Shown: positions 1-13,760, numbered from the stretch's first letter. The stretch is 64,000 nucleotides of DNA from Selaginella tamariscina (GCA_003024785.1 PUQB01000708.1:53387-117386); one strand, 5' to 3'. The notes: generated by a model not told the origin, from the letters alone. Program-made: numbers and translations.

Positions 1-1674
1 TATATCTATATTATAATTGTAGCATTTCGATAGATTGATATGATTGTAAGTTTATATCCTTTAGTTAACAACTAGTTGGTAAGCTTAGGATTTGAACGTT
101 AAAACAATCATTATCCATTTAAGAATATCAATATCGAAATTGTAATTGTTTATGGATTAAGGATTAGGTTGAACTTGCTTGTTAAAAACATTAATGGTTT
201 GAATTAGTGGAAATGCTATACTTTGGTATAGTGTTTGGGAACATTTATTTAATTAATTTGAAAGATGAAAATAGATATAATATTATAGCGGTGTGAAGTA
301 TTACAAGTTCAGGGAGACTCTTATTGTGAAAATTAAGTTTTGAAATTTGGTATTTTTAAACTTAGTGAGATAAAGAGTTAGATGACATCTAGTATGATGT
401 GCTCTTTGGGGAATGAGTACAATGAGAGTGACAATTAAGAGATGTGTTATCTAAACGTCGTCAATTGAGGCATTAGAGATGGATTGAATTCCCTGGTTTC
501 CACATTGTTTGTAAGAAAAGTATATTAGCTCATCTAGTTCCTGAACTGGTTGGTGTTATGAAAGAGTACAAAGTTGGTTACAAAAGACGAATGGTAAAAC
601 TATCACACTTGGTTGTAGATTTGACTAAATTTGATTCCTATCGAGAATAAATTATGTTAATGACACATCAAGTGGATAGCATTTGGCAAGTTGGCATGAC
701 CTTGTTGTATACATATGTATAGCCATGCGCGTCTATGATCACCTCTGGCCATATTGATATGTCTACAAAGAACAGGATTTCGGGAATAATACTCTAGTAT
801 CGGAAAAGAGCTTGATTTTGATAAAGTCTCATACCTAATCTGACGTAACTATATACTAATGGAGGATAGATATAATAGCAGACTCTTATATAAAGGGGTA
901 ATGAGAACACCAAGGAATGCAGAAATGTAAAGTTATAATATCGTAACATGTGGACATGTGGGACCATTGGAAAATCAAAGAAATGCGAAGATGTTTGGTC
1001 AAGCATTTGAGAAGTGCTTGTTGTGCGCTAAATGACATAAGTTGTCAACAGCGTTTAATATAAAGGAATAAAGCAAGTCTTTATTTCTTATTAACCAAGG
1101 GGCCGATAGCAACACTAACTAGAGGCTTCCAATATAAATTCTAGTTAAGTAAATAAATTAACCATTGTGTTGTGTGCGTCGGATGATAAACTTTGCAAAC
1201 GTGCAAAAGATCTCAAGGTGACTTCATGTCGCAGGTGGTGCCTCCAGTAGCTGGGTTTACGACTCAATGAACGACGATTTTGAAGTACTTGGCTTCGCGT
1301 AATGCAAGGGGGGTAATGAAATTATGTGAACTTTTGGCCAACTCCGCATAGAGTGATATGTTAGTTTTAGTTAGTTTTCTGTAACATTATTTAGTTTTGG
1401 AGTTGGACGTCAACGAGGACATTGACATTTTCAAAGGTGGGAGTTTGTTATAGTTTCTACTATAACTGGCCTTTTACTTTGGATGTTGATTGTTGCTACT
1501 TACTGTACTATGTTGATAAGCCCTAAGTATAAAAAGAAACAGGCCCGTTTAGTGCACTTGAATATTTAGTGATGGTTCAACCAAATGTATTTGTAAGAAA
1601 CTCTAGGCTTCCATTTAAAAAACTCTTACCTTGGTTTTCTGTGTCCCGGTTGGATTAATAGTTAGTTCCAGTGA
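1..1674. other. AT-rich gene-free flank, possible decayed retroelement
   Basis: No intact gene is visible. A short stretch near 450-640 translates with a few residues loosely reminiscent of the RNase H region of Ty3/gypsy pol (RRQLR..RWIEF), but stops interrupt it. A purine-rich AAAGGTGGGAG near 1433-1443 is followed by TTTGTTATAG and, further on, by a TATA-like GTATAAAAAG near 1527. That order resembles a polypurine tract followed by an LTR. No second LTR was found, so this is only a hint. Confidence 0.25.
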
Positions 1675-2090
1675 GTTAAAATTAAAATTATAACTAAAAT
1701 TAAAATTATAATTATAATTAAAATAATACGAATTATAACTAAAATAAAAATAAAAATTACAACTAAAACAATCAAAGCAATAAAACAATTAAAACATTAA
1801 AATTATAACTAAAATTTAAATAAAAATAAAAACAAGACAAAGTAAAAATAGTTTATAACTAAAATATTAAGATTATAACTATTTTAAAATAAAAATGAGA
1901 ACAAGATAAAATAAAAATACAAATTATTACTAAGACAATTAAATGTCAGCAAAATTAATACAGATTATAACTAAAATAAAAATAAAAATTACAACTACAA
2001 TAATGAAAACAATAAAATAATTATAACTAAAACCTTTAACTGCAACTAAAACCGTATAACTATAACGAAAACCTTTAATTTTATAATCAG
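1675..2090. repeat. Degenerate AT tandem array (ATAACTAAAAT-type)
   Basis: The stretch is built from imperfect, repeated units such as ATAACTAAAAT, AAAATAAAAATT and ACAACTAAAAC, almost without G. The period is irregular. No coding potential is visible. Confidence 0.7.
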
Positions 2091-4118
2091 GTACGGCTCA
2101 TTTTTATTATTTAGTTAAAGATTAGTTATTTAGGGTTAATGCATCTGTGGATGAGCATGATGTCCTATTTAAATGCAAATGTGGATGGTAGTGCATGCCG
2201 ATTGAAACAGAATTAAGATCCACATGTGCATTAGCCTTAGAGCACCTTGCATATACAAATATGTTAATTCTCTTTGACACAAAAACACACACACACGCAC
2301 ACACACAGAAGAAAGAATGCTCCAAAGCAAAAACAAATGCCACAGGTGGGTACAACCCTTTTGCAATGCTCTTAAACAATCATCTCCACCCCTAACTCCT
2401 CATCACACAACGAGATATAGAGACAACAAACCTTAAACACAACTGACTTTGACAGGCTCAAACGAGAGGACTGTGGCTCCACTTTGAAATCCGAGGCCAC
2501 GGGCCTGTGCAGCACGACCTCCCAAACATTATGGCATGGCCCGCTCGGCTTCCACACACCTGTGGCATGAGAAAAATGTGCAACTCAACACTCAAAAGCT
2601 GAAAAAAAACAGTTAACACAGGCATGTTGAGTGTGCGTGCAAGGACCTCAAACAGGTGTCCACACCTCGAGAGCCTTGTCCATCGAGTTGATCGTAAACT
2701 AATGATCCTTAAACACAATCGATTTAGGCTGTCCATCTTGAAACCCTAAATCAAAATTAAATCTAGAGTGTGCATTGACCTATACACTCTAAAAATGGAT
2801 TATAAATTTATAAATAAAAATTAACCCATGACGGATTATAAATTTTTAAAATAAAAATTAACCTATGAATTTTATATTCCTCACTTTAACTTAATTAAGT
2901 AATGCAATTAAACAGTGTATTTCTTACAATGGTTTAAATACCAATTAAGGAATGCTTAAAAATTTGTCGTTCATCTTCATTCTCTAATAGTTTTTAATTT
3001 TTTTATAAATATAGTTTATATTCATGAATGAGCACAATCAACATTGTTGAATTAAAGTTTGTTCAGTCGTTTGCAAACTCTCATGCTAGTTATCATTTTA
3101 CATGATGTGAATATAAACAATTTAATTATTTTTTCCTAACGTAAATATGATTCATCTTCCAAAAGTAAATTACAGGACTTTACTTTGTTATTTATTATTT
3201 CATTCAAATTACATACACAATATATTAACATATATTAACACAAGAACCATAATATTTCATTTAAATTTATAAAAGATACATGTTTTTTTTATAAATAGAA
3301 TAATAATTACATATATATTATACTATTTATCAAATATAATAGAGAGAGAGAGAGAGACAATTATATATATAAATAATAGAAAGACAATAACACATTAAGT
3401 ATCTACATTATATATATAACTATAGATAATCACATGTGTGTAACCATGGAAGTTATAAACTTGTATTCATATAAATTTTATATTTAGATTCTTTTTGTGC
3501 ATGTGTTCTTGAAATAGTTTACAACATTGTGATGCATAATTAGATAAAGTGTTGTATGCACAATTAATATGTTACATTAATATATTATTATGAAATTAAA
3601 TATCATACAAAAAATTTATTTGTATATAATAAATATATATATTGCATTCATATTAATTTAAGTATTTAAATAAGATACACAAACAAATTCTTGTAAATAG
3701 TTATAAATTAAATACATACATCTTCATACTGCATTATATTCAATTATGTGTATAATAATGTGTAATGCAGTATATACATAATAGCATATATTCTCATGGT
3801 ACATATCTTCTTTAAATATTTAAAATGCATTACAATACATACATATTACATGTATGTATGCTTAATCTAGATTATGCAAATAATAATTACATAAATAATA
3901 TAATAATTATATATAGTACACTATTATATTTATATATTAATATAAATAAATATTATATTATGTAATTCTTTATTTAAATATGTTAAGAAGATATACAATT
4001 TTTAATATAGATTAAATATTTAATTATAATAAGTTAATTAAAATATAGTTATCTCAAGTTCTTTTAGTACCTTAGTATGTATTATGTATATATGTGTGTA
4101 GGGGCGTGTTGTGTTAAT
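2091..4118. other. AT-rich intergenic DNA
   Basis: Only low-complexity sequence is seen: a CA run near 2285-2308, a GA run near 3342-3357 and long A/T stretches. Short open frames here have no recognisable motif and no exon structure. Confidence 0.6.
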
Positions 4119-4305
4119 GCATATTTAAAAAGTGAGTGCTTAGCATTTAGGGATTCCATTAATGAGACTAATCTCTCATTAATAAGATCCTCTTCTGGCT
4201 TCGAACCGGGACCCTATCCATTATGTGACAGGATGTTAACCAAACACTCATTTGAAACCATTGATCTTAATTTTTTAAAACTCATATCTTCTTGACATAG
4301 TCATG
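4119..4305 (-). mobile_element. tRNA-derived SINE-like repeat, copy 1
   Basis: Read on the minus strand, the unit contains GGTTCGAAGCC, a perfect match to the RNA polymerase III B-box consensus. About 40 nt before it lies a degenerate A-box-like TTTGGTTAACATCC. Related copies lie at about 8440-8650 and 9165-9372, sharing the AGAAGAGGATCT and AAATGCTAAGCACTCAC blocks. Two internal pol III boxes plus dispersed copies fit a SINE descended from a tRNA. Target-site duplications were not located. Confidence 0.55.
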
Positions 4306-6119
4306 GCCCTAATAAACATCATAGTATATATGTGTACATATGTCTACATGAACACGCGTGAGCGCCCACACATAGTATATACACACCCCATCTTTGACAT
4401 TTTGCAGCCGATTATATGAATCCATATGCGATCCTAAAGGACTAATCAAATTATATAGCATAACAATTAAATATATATGCATATCTAAATTTTGTATATT
4501 ACCAAAGTACATATTAAACAAAAATAATATATAAGTAAATAAATATAAATATGGACATATACTCCTATATGTTTTACTTTTGAATTTTGCAGAAATAATA
4601 TATAGATTCCTCTTGTTGATTAATTCACATTGATTATATGCATACACATGGATAAATATATAAAGAGAAATAGCTCATAGCTCTACATATATAAATATTC
4701 ATATACATACTAATTTGAGTACTAATTTTGATATAATTTGTATTTATCTTACTTAATGATTGTGAATGAAATCAAAATTTTAAAATAGAAAGTGGTAAAC
4801 TTAATTAGATATATATGTTGTGCAAAAAGGTTTTATAGTTTTTGGGTAGTTTATTTAATGAAATATTTATCAACATAATATCAAATATATTATTTAGTCA
4901 ATTAATAATAATATCAAAAAATTATTAAAATTATATTAGTCAATTATTAATACAAACTATCAAACGTATTTGAAATTAGTTTTATCACCGTAACAAATAG
5001 GAAGATTATAGAGGTATCAAGTGCTTGCACGTGAGAGTGCACACACACACTATAATTGATTAATGAGTGCCGACTTAATGTATATATTAATTTCATATAT
5101 AAAGTTAATGCATAAAATTAAATAGGAAACTTCTAATTTATACATATTTTTATACATAATACAATAAGTCCTATATTAATAAAGTGACAAATTTGACGAA
5201 AATGGCAAAAACGAAATTGTTTTTAAACAAACTAAAGATTATAAATTAATATAAATATTGAGGATATCCATGGAATATTCTCAAATATGCTTTATTAATT
5301 AACTTTTAATTAATTGAACTACAATGAATTAACTGTGAAATAGTCATGAAATGCGTCTGTCTCGCTTAACACAATAATTATTATGAACCAATCCCTTTAT
5401 ACATTTATTAGGATAGGTGACCAATTTATTTGTGTTTTTCCTATAGGGAGCAAAATACTACATTTATACAAACTTAGACATTAAATCTTTCCTTTAACAC
5501 TTATTCTATGTTATCTTTAGTGCATCTTTGAGGGAACGAAATCAATCTTTTGCCTGTAATCTTTATAAATAAAAAGTGAAAGTTTGTTTGGCAAGGTTGT
5601 TGATTCACATAATCTTTGATGCCTTTTTTATGTCCACCCACTAGGAGAAGCTCAACCCCAATATGAAGGGCAAGTGTGCAAAGAAAGGACAAAGTGCCAT
5701 CATGGCACCAATCATTGATCTCAACATTTCCAAAGCTAAAGAGTAAGCTCTTGAAGTCTCCCAAGAACACTGTGGAGCTAGAGTGGAGGATCCAATAGCT
5801 TTACTAGCATATGCACTTAGTAAGATGCAAGAGAGCACAGTGGTGATGCCCTTACCCACATTTCGGGAATAAAAGAGAAAGACATTGTTGAAAATTTGAA
5901 CCATCACCTTAGTAACCCTTGGTATGCATGTAATGAATTAGTCTTCTACTCGTATTTATACATCTTTATTTCATTTTACTATTCCCTTCTTTGTCTTTTC
6001 TTGCATAATCAAACTAGTCAACATTATTATGTTAATGCATATAATTAATGCTTGGCACATTTTCTTTATCTTCTTTCATGCACATTCCTTATCACCTTTC
6101 CAAGTCAAAGTCAAGTCAC
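4306..6119. other. AT-rich intergenic DNA
   Basis: Mostly A/T-rich sequence. Around 5500-5900 composition is less biased and two overlapping open frames exist on the minus strand, but they show no family motif and may be transposon debris. Confidence 0.5.
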
Positions 6120-6255
6120 TTTGTTCCATAACCCCACACCATTATGAGTCAAGTCAACCTTCTTCTATAACCCCCCCCATTTATGAGTCAAGTCAACCTT
6201 TCTTCCATAACCCTCACCATTTATACCTTCTTTCATAACCCCATACCATTTTCTT
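6120..6255. repeat. Short tandem repeat, unit of about 40-50 bp
   Basis: The phrase CATTTATGAGTCAAGTCAACC followed by TTCTTCCATAACCCC recurs two to three times with small changes, including a run of eight C in one copy. Confidence 0.65.
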
Positions 6256-8425
6256 ATGTAACCTCCATCTTACACCCTTACCTTACCCTACATGTATTCT
6301 TTATATTATTTTGAGTATATAATGAACCAAGGCTCAAGAGTTTGACATATATATAAATAGGGATATAAAGTAAAGTCTCTAATTTCTTATTTTCTTTTCT
6401 TACTTTGTAAATAGGTGTGATGAGATTATATTATTTATATGTGCTCTTATGATGAAATATAAAAATTAGTTAATGTATCTTTTGTGTCATGAGTTTCATT
6501 TCATGTTTTCCCTTTCTTTTTTTTATGTGTGTGATCATTAACAAGGACTACTACGATGTGCTATCATTAAAGCCATCAAATATAAGTCCCTGAGTGATTT
6601 TCCTTTGATAACGTACACAAGTTAAAACAAGTGTGCAAGCTTAAAAGCATAATTGATAACCATAGGAAGCTAAGCGCATTTACGTGTACCCTAAACAAAA
6701 AGGCATATGCATAGTAAATGTGGTTCCAAGAGGCCAATGAAAAAGCCCAATGACCAGAGAGAGCGTAATTTTAATTTTGGTGTACAACTCAACAAAAAAT
6801 AAACACTTCCTCATTTCATCTAACTGCAAGCACACTAGATCCTTGACCAATGGGAGGCTCCAAGGGATTTATAACGTCTTTTTAATAAGGATGTCCAAAA
6901 CCAGGTGTAACCCAAAATTAGTGAACATGGAGTAATTAGTGACACTCATGAGAGGGTGTAGGCCAAGGATATCAATGCCAGACCCCAAAATAAAAAAAAT
7001 GTAATGAACCAAGTCACGAAAGTTCACAAAAGCAATGGACAACTAAACAACATGTAAAACTTGGCATGGGGTCCATGAATGAACCAACTCATTAAACTCT
7101 CAATAGAACATAAGGTCTCCTAAAAAAATCTTCTTGATAGTTGACAACTATTTATGTTGGTTTATTGTGAAAAAATGGGGGTCGAAACCTAAAGACACGT
7201 GCCATGGGATCTTCATGTTGACCTCTAGTAGACACCCATTTTTGTGCGCAAAAGAATGAATAACCTCTTTAAAACTCTCTGATTGAAAAAAAATTGTTTG
7301 AGTATTTGGAATTCAACTTAATTGCATAATGCAAAGGAAACAGTTTCAACAATCAAACAATGTTATCTTTCCTTCAACTTAATTTTTTACCACAATGGAA
7401 ACATCATTGTTGACTAAGATTATTGCATGAATTGGGAAGGTGGATTTCGAATAATAAAGAAATTAGTGTATACTAGAAAGGGAGTTGTCATCCATGTTGA
7501 AGCCAACCATGGGCTAGTGTGCCCATTGTCATGTTTGGGACCTCCATGTTAGACCCAATTGTACGCTCTAGAATCTCATAATTACATGAGTACCTGGGAG
7601 CCAACTTATCATTGTATCCCTTTTTGAAGATATGAAAAATGACTTGTTTAAAAGACTTCTCATTTCACACTTAAAATGAAAGTGAATCACTAACTAATCC
7701 TTATGAACGACAACCCCTTTAAAAATGCTCTCAACTCAAAAATTATTGGATTGCACCTAATCTTTTACAACCATTCAAGTTCGAATAGAGTTTCTGACTT
7801 ATTTGATACAAATGAAAAATGGGCCTTTTCAACTGTATAACTTAGCCATTTAAAACCCATTCACAAAATATGATCGAAGTTTCTGCCATTAGAACTTAAA
7901 ATGGTGACAAACTCAAAAAACACAAAATACTAATAACCTACTTGAGCCGTCTAAAAAATTTAAAACAATTTAATAAAAGAACACATGGTCACTCCACATA
8001 GCCTGGATCTTTATAAAGGGAAAAACCTAATCAAATAAGAGATAAGATAAATATATGACTACTTAATGATAAACATTTATTCAGCATGTTAATTTAATTT
8101 AAGTTTTATATATAAATTGCGAGCATATTTCAGCAACTTAAATTAATTATATATTTCTTATATAATTAAAATTAGATACTTTTAATTTAAATAATATTAA
8201 TTAATTAATTAATTAAATGTCCAAATTAAAATAAAATCTCAAATTGATTAATTAGTGATTTAATAATATGTATTCTCATGCATATCGTCATTAAATCATT
8301 ACAAAGTTACATATATGTATGTATAGTATCTATTATGTAAATATATAATTACACAACTAATATAATAATTATGTATACATTGCACTGTTTACTATATACG
8401 CTGTGTATAATATGTAAATATATAG
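6256..8425. other. AT-rich intergenic DNA
   Basis: No gene is supported. Near 8200 there is a run of TTAATTAA units. Between 6680 and 7700 composition is more mixed, which could be decayed transposon sequence, but I recognise no protein motif in either strand. Confidence 0.45.
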
Positions 8426-9372
8426 CATGTGGTACACGAATGCACAACCTATTTGGATTTGAGTTTGTAAAATTAAACTCAATGGCTTCTATTGAGTGCT
8501 TACTAACCACCCTGTCTCGTATTTGATAGGTCCGGTTTGGATTGAGAAGAGGATCTTATAATGAGAGATGAAAGGGTCTAATGGGATTCCTAAATGCTAA
8601 GCACTCACTTTTTAAATATGCATTAATGTAATGCAATATGTATATATATATATATATACACACACATGACTATGTCCATTTTGTTTGGGTATATGGCTTT
8701 TTGAAATGATTTAGTATAAATATGGGTTTTATTTAGTTAATTTTATTTTTTTTCATATGCTTATTCATGATATTTGCTGAACTCCATCAAATAACTTCAA
8801 CTAACAATATATATATATATAATATGCATATATTATATTATGTACGAATTCATGTTTTTTATTACATATTATAAATATTTAATTATGTATATACTGCATT
8901 ATATTAATAGGAATGTGTGTGTGTGTGTGTGTATTGCTAGTTGAAGTTATTTGATAAAATTCAGCAAATATCATGAATAAAAATGAATTAATTAAATAAA
9001 ATGAAAATAATTCATATTTGTATTAAATCATTTTAGAAAGCCATGTTCACAAACAAAATGGGCATAGTCGTGTGTGTGTGACAGTGTGTCTATATATATG
9101 TGTGTGCACATTGTATTTCATATTACATTTATGCATATTAGTAAAAAAGTGTGTGCGCATTGTATTTCATATTACATTAATGCATATTAGTAAAAAGTGA
9201 GTTCTTAGCATTTAGAATCCCATTAATTGGACTCTTTCATCTCATTAATGAGATCCTCTTCTGGCTTTAAACCTGGACCCTATCAACTATAAGACATGGT
9301 AGTTACTAAGCACTAAATAGAAGCCATTAAGTTTAATTCTACAAACTCAAATCCAAATTCATGTGCCACATG
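8426..9372. mobile_element. Large imperfect palindrome (fold-back element) with SINE-like arms
   Basis: The left end CATGTGGTACACGAAT and the right end ATTCATGTGCCACATG are near-complementary. The arms stay complementary inward: 8450-8650 pairs with 9165-9365, and about 8690-8800 pairs with about 8931-9060, around a centre near 8870. The outer arms are the SINE-like unit also seen at 4119-4305, in opposite orientations. The right arm carries a local 49-bp tandem duplication near 9104-9200. This could be a fold-back transposon or two SINEs inserted head to head followed by duplication. Confidence 0.6.
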
Positions 9373-9886
9373 TTGAAGTACTCTGTTTGTGTTGAGGTAT
9401 ACTATATATCTATGATACAAGGGACTATATATCTATCACATTAAGCCAAGAGACTATATATTTATGGCATTTGAGAGGACGTTACAACATTTACTTCAAT
9501 CATAAGTTGACTGTAAACATACATATAGGTATGTATGTATGTATCTTTACACACACACACAACACAGAATTCTGCAGGCACAAATGTTGTAAACAAGCTT
9601 CTTTGTATAATTGTGTATCCCTCTAGAACAACATATTTGTTTATACATAATAATTTTAAATAATATTTAATTTATAGCCATGCATAGTATACAAAACACA
9701 TGTTGTTCTTGTTGTGTGTGTGTTTGTGTGTAGGGTCTGCTTGTCAAATTATGTTTTATTATTTGAATATCTGAGGTGATACGTTTTGTATTTATCTTAC
9801 TTAACCATCTTAGCTGTATTTTAGTTTGTTTGTGCCTGAGATCAAATTAATTATGTAATCAACGGTGAACTTAATTAAATATGTGC

Positions 9887-9954
<68 letters not shown>

Positions 9955-10770
9955 TTATAGATGATTAATATTATATATATTAAAATATTTAAATAAGTTT
10001 TATGCTATATGTTATATGAATATGTTGTTATCGAATTAAATACAATGCACAAATATATATATATTATAATATATAATATATATATATGTAATATGTATAT
10101 ATATGCGTGTGTGTGTATTAATTTACACAATGTGTAATAGAGTATATACATAATAATATGTATTCTCTTTGAGTGCACCTAAATGCTACTTAACAGTTTA
10201 GTGCTATCATGCATATTTGAAGGGTATACATGACTACAAATATAATAATCCAGTGAATATTGAATATGCATATTAAAGGTTGTATGGGTGCGTGTCAATA
10301 TATACATTTGACTTATTATAGCCATGCATAATATGAATTATTAATAAATATGATATGAGAGATAATATTACGTATGTCAATATAATATCAACAACATTAT
10401 TAAAAATACATTATTTAGTCGTATGTATAATATAAGAAAAATTATTTCTTTGAAAGTAGGTCGTTTATTTAGTCACTTATTAATAAGTTCTATATCAAAA
10501 AATGTGTTATTTAGTCTCTTATTATCAATGTCATATAAAATACAATACATACACTAAGCTTAACGAAAAAATATGAGCATTAACAAATTTTAGCTTATAA
10601 ACTACATAACAGATTATACTTCAAACAGTAGTGTGTACAAACACAAACACTCTCACACATGCATGGATGTGTGTATAATACCACCGAGTACATATATTAG
10701 CAAACACGCTCACACACCCACGCACACACACACAAACACACAAATCGTAATAGATTGATGAGTGGTTAAC
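9373..10770. other. Gene-free, microsatellite-rich DNA
   Basis: AT-rich spacer downstream of the methyltransferase stop codon. It contains several CA/GT runs (for example 10690-10742) and the compound repeat listed separately at 9886-9954. No coding signal is visible. Confidence 0.6.
9886..9954. repeat. Compound microsatellite (TA)n(GA)n
   Basis: An uninterrupted TA run of about 20 nt passes directly into a GA run of about 48 nt broken once by AA. Confidence 0.9.
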
Positions 10771-11083
10771 TTACAGTTTGGAGTTGTTTGGTATAATCCA
10801 CCTTGGGAGGGAAACATAGTAATGCAGTAACCTACAATCTAAACCTCCAACAGTGAGTGGCCATTTTCTATCTGCCTTCATTTGCATTTGCCTACTTAGT
10901 GAGGAATTCCCACTCAATAAATAAACATCAGCCTCATTACAATGTTTCTTCAAAAATTTGCCTAATCCCATGTACGTTGCAATTAATCTGCATCATAATA
11001 ATAATATATCTAGTAATTTTGATGTACATTACTTTGTCATAGGCAAAGAATAATTGTTAGATAAATTCAATAGCTTCTTTACA

Positions 11084-11114
<31 letters not shown>

Positions 11115-13232
11115 GGGAGAGGGAGAACCTGTGTTCTTCTTCAAGCCGGGCTCCCCACGGAGGATTGACAGTTACAAGGGAAGCACGACAAGATGGTGCG
11201 TATCTTCGAATATCCTTGCAACTTAGTTTAAGAAAATTCTTTACTCCTGCCTTCTCAGCATCTTGCTCACACAACATTATTGCACCTTCATATACATAAC
11301 GTATAAACACACACACACATGCATAGTATATGTGTAGAAATACAAACTTACAAATAACGCCCAGTTTTTTTAAAAACTGTATTTAAACTCCATACACACA
11401 TACCTTCGTGCATGTCATTTCCTAGTAACTGTATGTCATTAGCAGGTTCTTCAAGTCTAGCTTGCGAAGCCTCCCTTTCGCATTCTTCCCAAGCTCTCTC
11501 ATCAAAATCGTGCCAACTCTTATGAAAGAATCCATAAGAATATATGCATATGTACATTCGTTTATATGTGTGTGTAGTTGCACTTGCATGCGTACATGTG
11601 GCTATATTTAAGTATATAATTAAATACGTCTTGCACACGTGTGGAATACGACACACACATATACATGTATATGCACATACTTGATAAGGTAAATGTAATA
11701 TAGATATCACAAATGTAAACATACACAAAAACAGAAATACATATCGAAACAACACACGCACATAGTACCATGAAGGGCCAATCGTCACGCATGAGTCCAG
11801 GAGCAATATTCAAAGCCATGAAGCTGCCTCAATAAGAAAGGTACCAGAACCACACATGGGGTCTAAAGATTCTTCGAAATGCGGAACTCTTGTTGAAAGT
11901 TGGTATCAAGTTATTCCAGCCGGATATACTGAGAATCCCAGCAGCAAGCTTCGTTCAGGCTCGCCTTGTGCATTCTTGTCCTGTATCCCCTCCTATGGAG
12001 GCTTTTCCCTATTTTAAAAATAAACACATAATTTACGATTATAAGGTATATATTGCATGTTCTATACAATATGTTATATTGTATTAATAAGATACAGTAC
12101 AAATTATTTATTATATATTACAAATAAATAGGTTTAGCGATTTATATATGAAAGTATCGTGTTACATATAATCTCAGTGGATCATATAATATAAAAATTA
12201 AATAGATAAGGTTGTAATATATACACTCATGCTGCTTTAAAGCACAACTACTTACATGCACACACACGGAATCTCTCTCTCTCCCTCATGTATGCGTATA
12301 TATATACAAATGAACAGCTTATATACAACTATAAATGCTAGGTCATATATATATTGACATAAGTAAACGTGTTATACACCGGTGTGCTATGGATAGTTTA
12401 TTGCACACACACGCAAAGCATACCACTCATGTCTCTGTAGAGCATGGCCTTGTCCGTACAATGAGAGAAATAGGGGCATATCAGCTGAATGGGGATCTTC
12501 TGGGGCTTGAGGCCTCTGTCCCCCACAATCTCTCCTTAAGGCATCACATATGGCATCCTTTGCCCTTGTTGAAGCCTGCAAAGAGCTTGATATCTCTTCA
12601 CAATCCCATACCTATAAGTATGTGCAGTGTAAATTCCATATGCATATGTTTATGTGCATAATGTGTGTGTGTTTATGTCTATGCATATACGTCACAATGT
12701 AATACACACACTACATACATACGTACATACGTAACACACACACACATATACCCGACTGGACGGAAAAGTGAGGAAATTTTCATTGCCATCTTTTGAAACT
12801 AGAAGCTGCTTCCAGTTGGCAGCCGATTGTACGAAATCATACACGCAATCGGGAGAGCTACAATTTATTAATTAGTATACAGCATCATATTAATATATGC
12901 ATGTGTATGTATGTGTGCGGATGTGTAACAATGTATACATATAAATATTACTCCAATATAGTACTTAATATTCCTCTAAAAGTGTAAGAAAATATATAAT
13001 AATAAGAAAATGAAATGAATAACCTTGTTAGATTGCCAAGAAAAAGTTGGAGGACTCGAACTCCACATCGGAGCCATAGGTTAGCAAGAAAAGCAGTTCT
13101 CCAAGTTCCTTGGAAGTAGACTCCACGTGTTCCTTCCTTTACATTTACCGCTCCAATCGCAGTTGACTGCATTTTATACTTGATCACATTTTACCGCTCC
13201 AATCACATTTGTATGTTGTGTGTGTGCGTGTG

Positions 13233-13329
<97 letters not shown>

Positions 13330-13735
13330 TGTTGTGCTTGCCTGAAGTTCTGCAGCTACAACAAATTCCAAGCCTGGTGCACAAGTTTGCAAACAAGCTT
13401 AATAAGTTTACTATCACTGGAGAACATAAACCATGAGAATAATGGTGTATATGGGTATTTATATGCAATACAACATTACCTATATACATTGTATTTACCA
13501 TCTATGTCAACATACATCAACAGACATACAAACACACACACCTGAATGGATTTGCTTGTTCTTGAGTGGTGGATTTCCGAATGTCTTTTGGTCTTCTGAC
13601 ACGAATGAACTTGGGTTTGGCATGAAGGGGTCGATAGGCACAGAAAATGTGAGAATGTGCTCTGTGCTGCTCCTGCTTCCACTTCCATTTACATTTCCAT
13701 GGCACATTCAGAGACGAACAGGACGCCATGCCCAA
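10771..13735 (-). CDS. RlmL/UPF0020-type RNA methyltransferase with THUMP-like N-terminus
   Basis: Likely an S-adenosylmethionine-dependent RNA methyltransferase; the family methylates guanine N2 in rRNA. Exons, minus strand: 13542-13735, 13342-13426, 13024-13166, 12752-12857, 12424-12611, 11769-12008, 11404-11518, 11129-11285, 10771-10987. An N-terminal GVYFQG..ANLWLR block resembles the start of E. coli RlmL. LHRRGYR, DPMCGSGT (SAM loop) and NPPWGARL (catalytic motif) follow in family order, and a conserved WPLTVGGLDC region is near the end. The product corresponds to the RlmL half only. The N-terminal 60 residues may be an organelle transit peptide; a start at 13707 keeps the frame into exon 2 better than 13735. 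Intron 2 uses a GC donor (CAG/GCAAGC). Frame changes are needed near 13358, 12434, 11950, 11900 and 11820, so it is either a pseudogene or hit by sequencing indels. Confidence 0.8.
13235..13329. repeat. Perfect self-complementary microsatellite (TC)n(TA)n(GA)n
   Basis: A TC run, a TA run and a GA run follow one another and form an almost perfect inverted repeat. It lies in intron 2 of the methyltransferase gene, just past its GC donor site. Confidence 0.9.
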
Positions 13736-13752
13736 GAATCAAATCGTTTTTA

Positions 13753-13760
13753 AAACCCTA
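13753..13760. promoter_or_regulatory. Telo-box (AAACCCTA) upstream of methyltransferase start
   Basis: AAACCCTA lies 18 bp upstream of the first in-frame ATG of the minus-strand gene. Telo-boxes are known promoter and 5'-leader motifs of plant housekeeping genes. Confidence 0.5.

Noticed and set aside
5501-5907. Two overlapping minus-strand open frames of 88-89 codons
   Set aside because: No family motif, no plausible splicing and no conserved neighbour; possibly transposon debris, but nothing shows it.
13180-13545. Long open frames on both strands around the TC/TA/GA repeat
   Set aside because: They are produced by dinucleotide repeats that lack stop codons; the translations are runs of SL, YI and RE.
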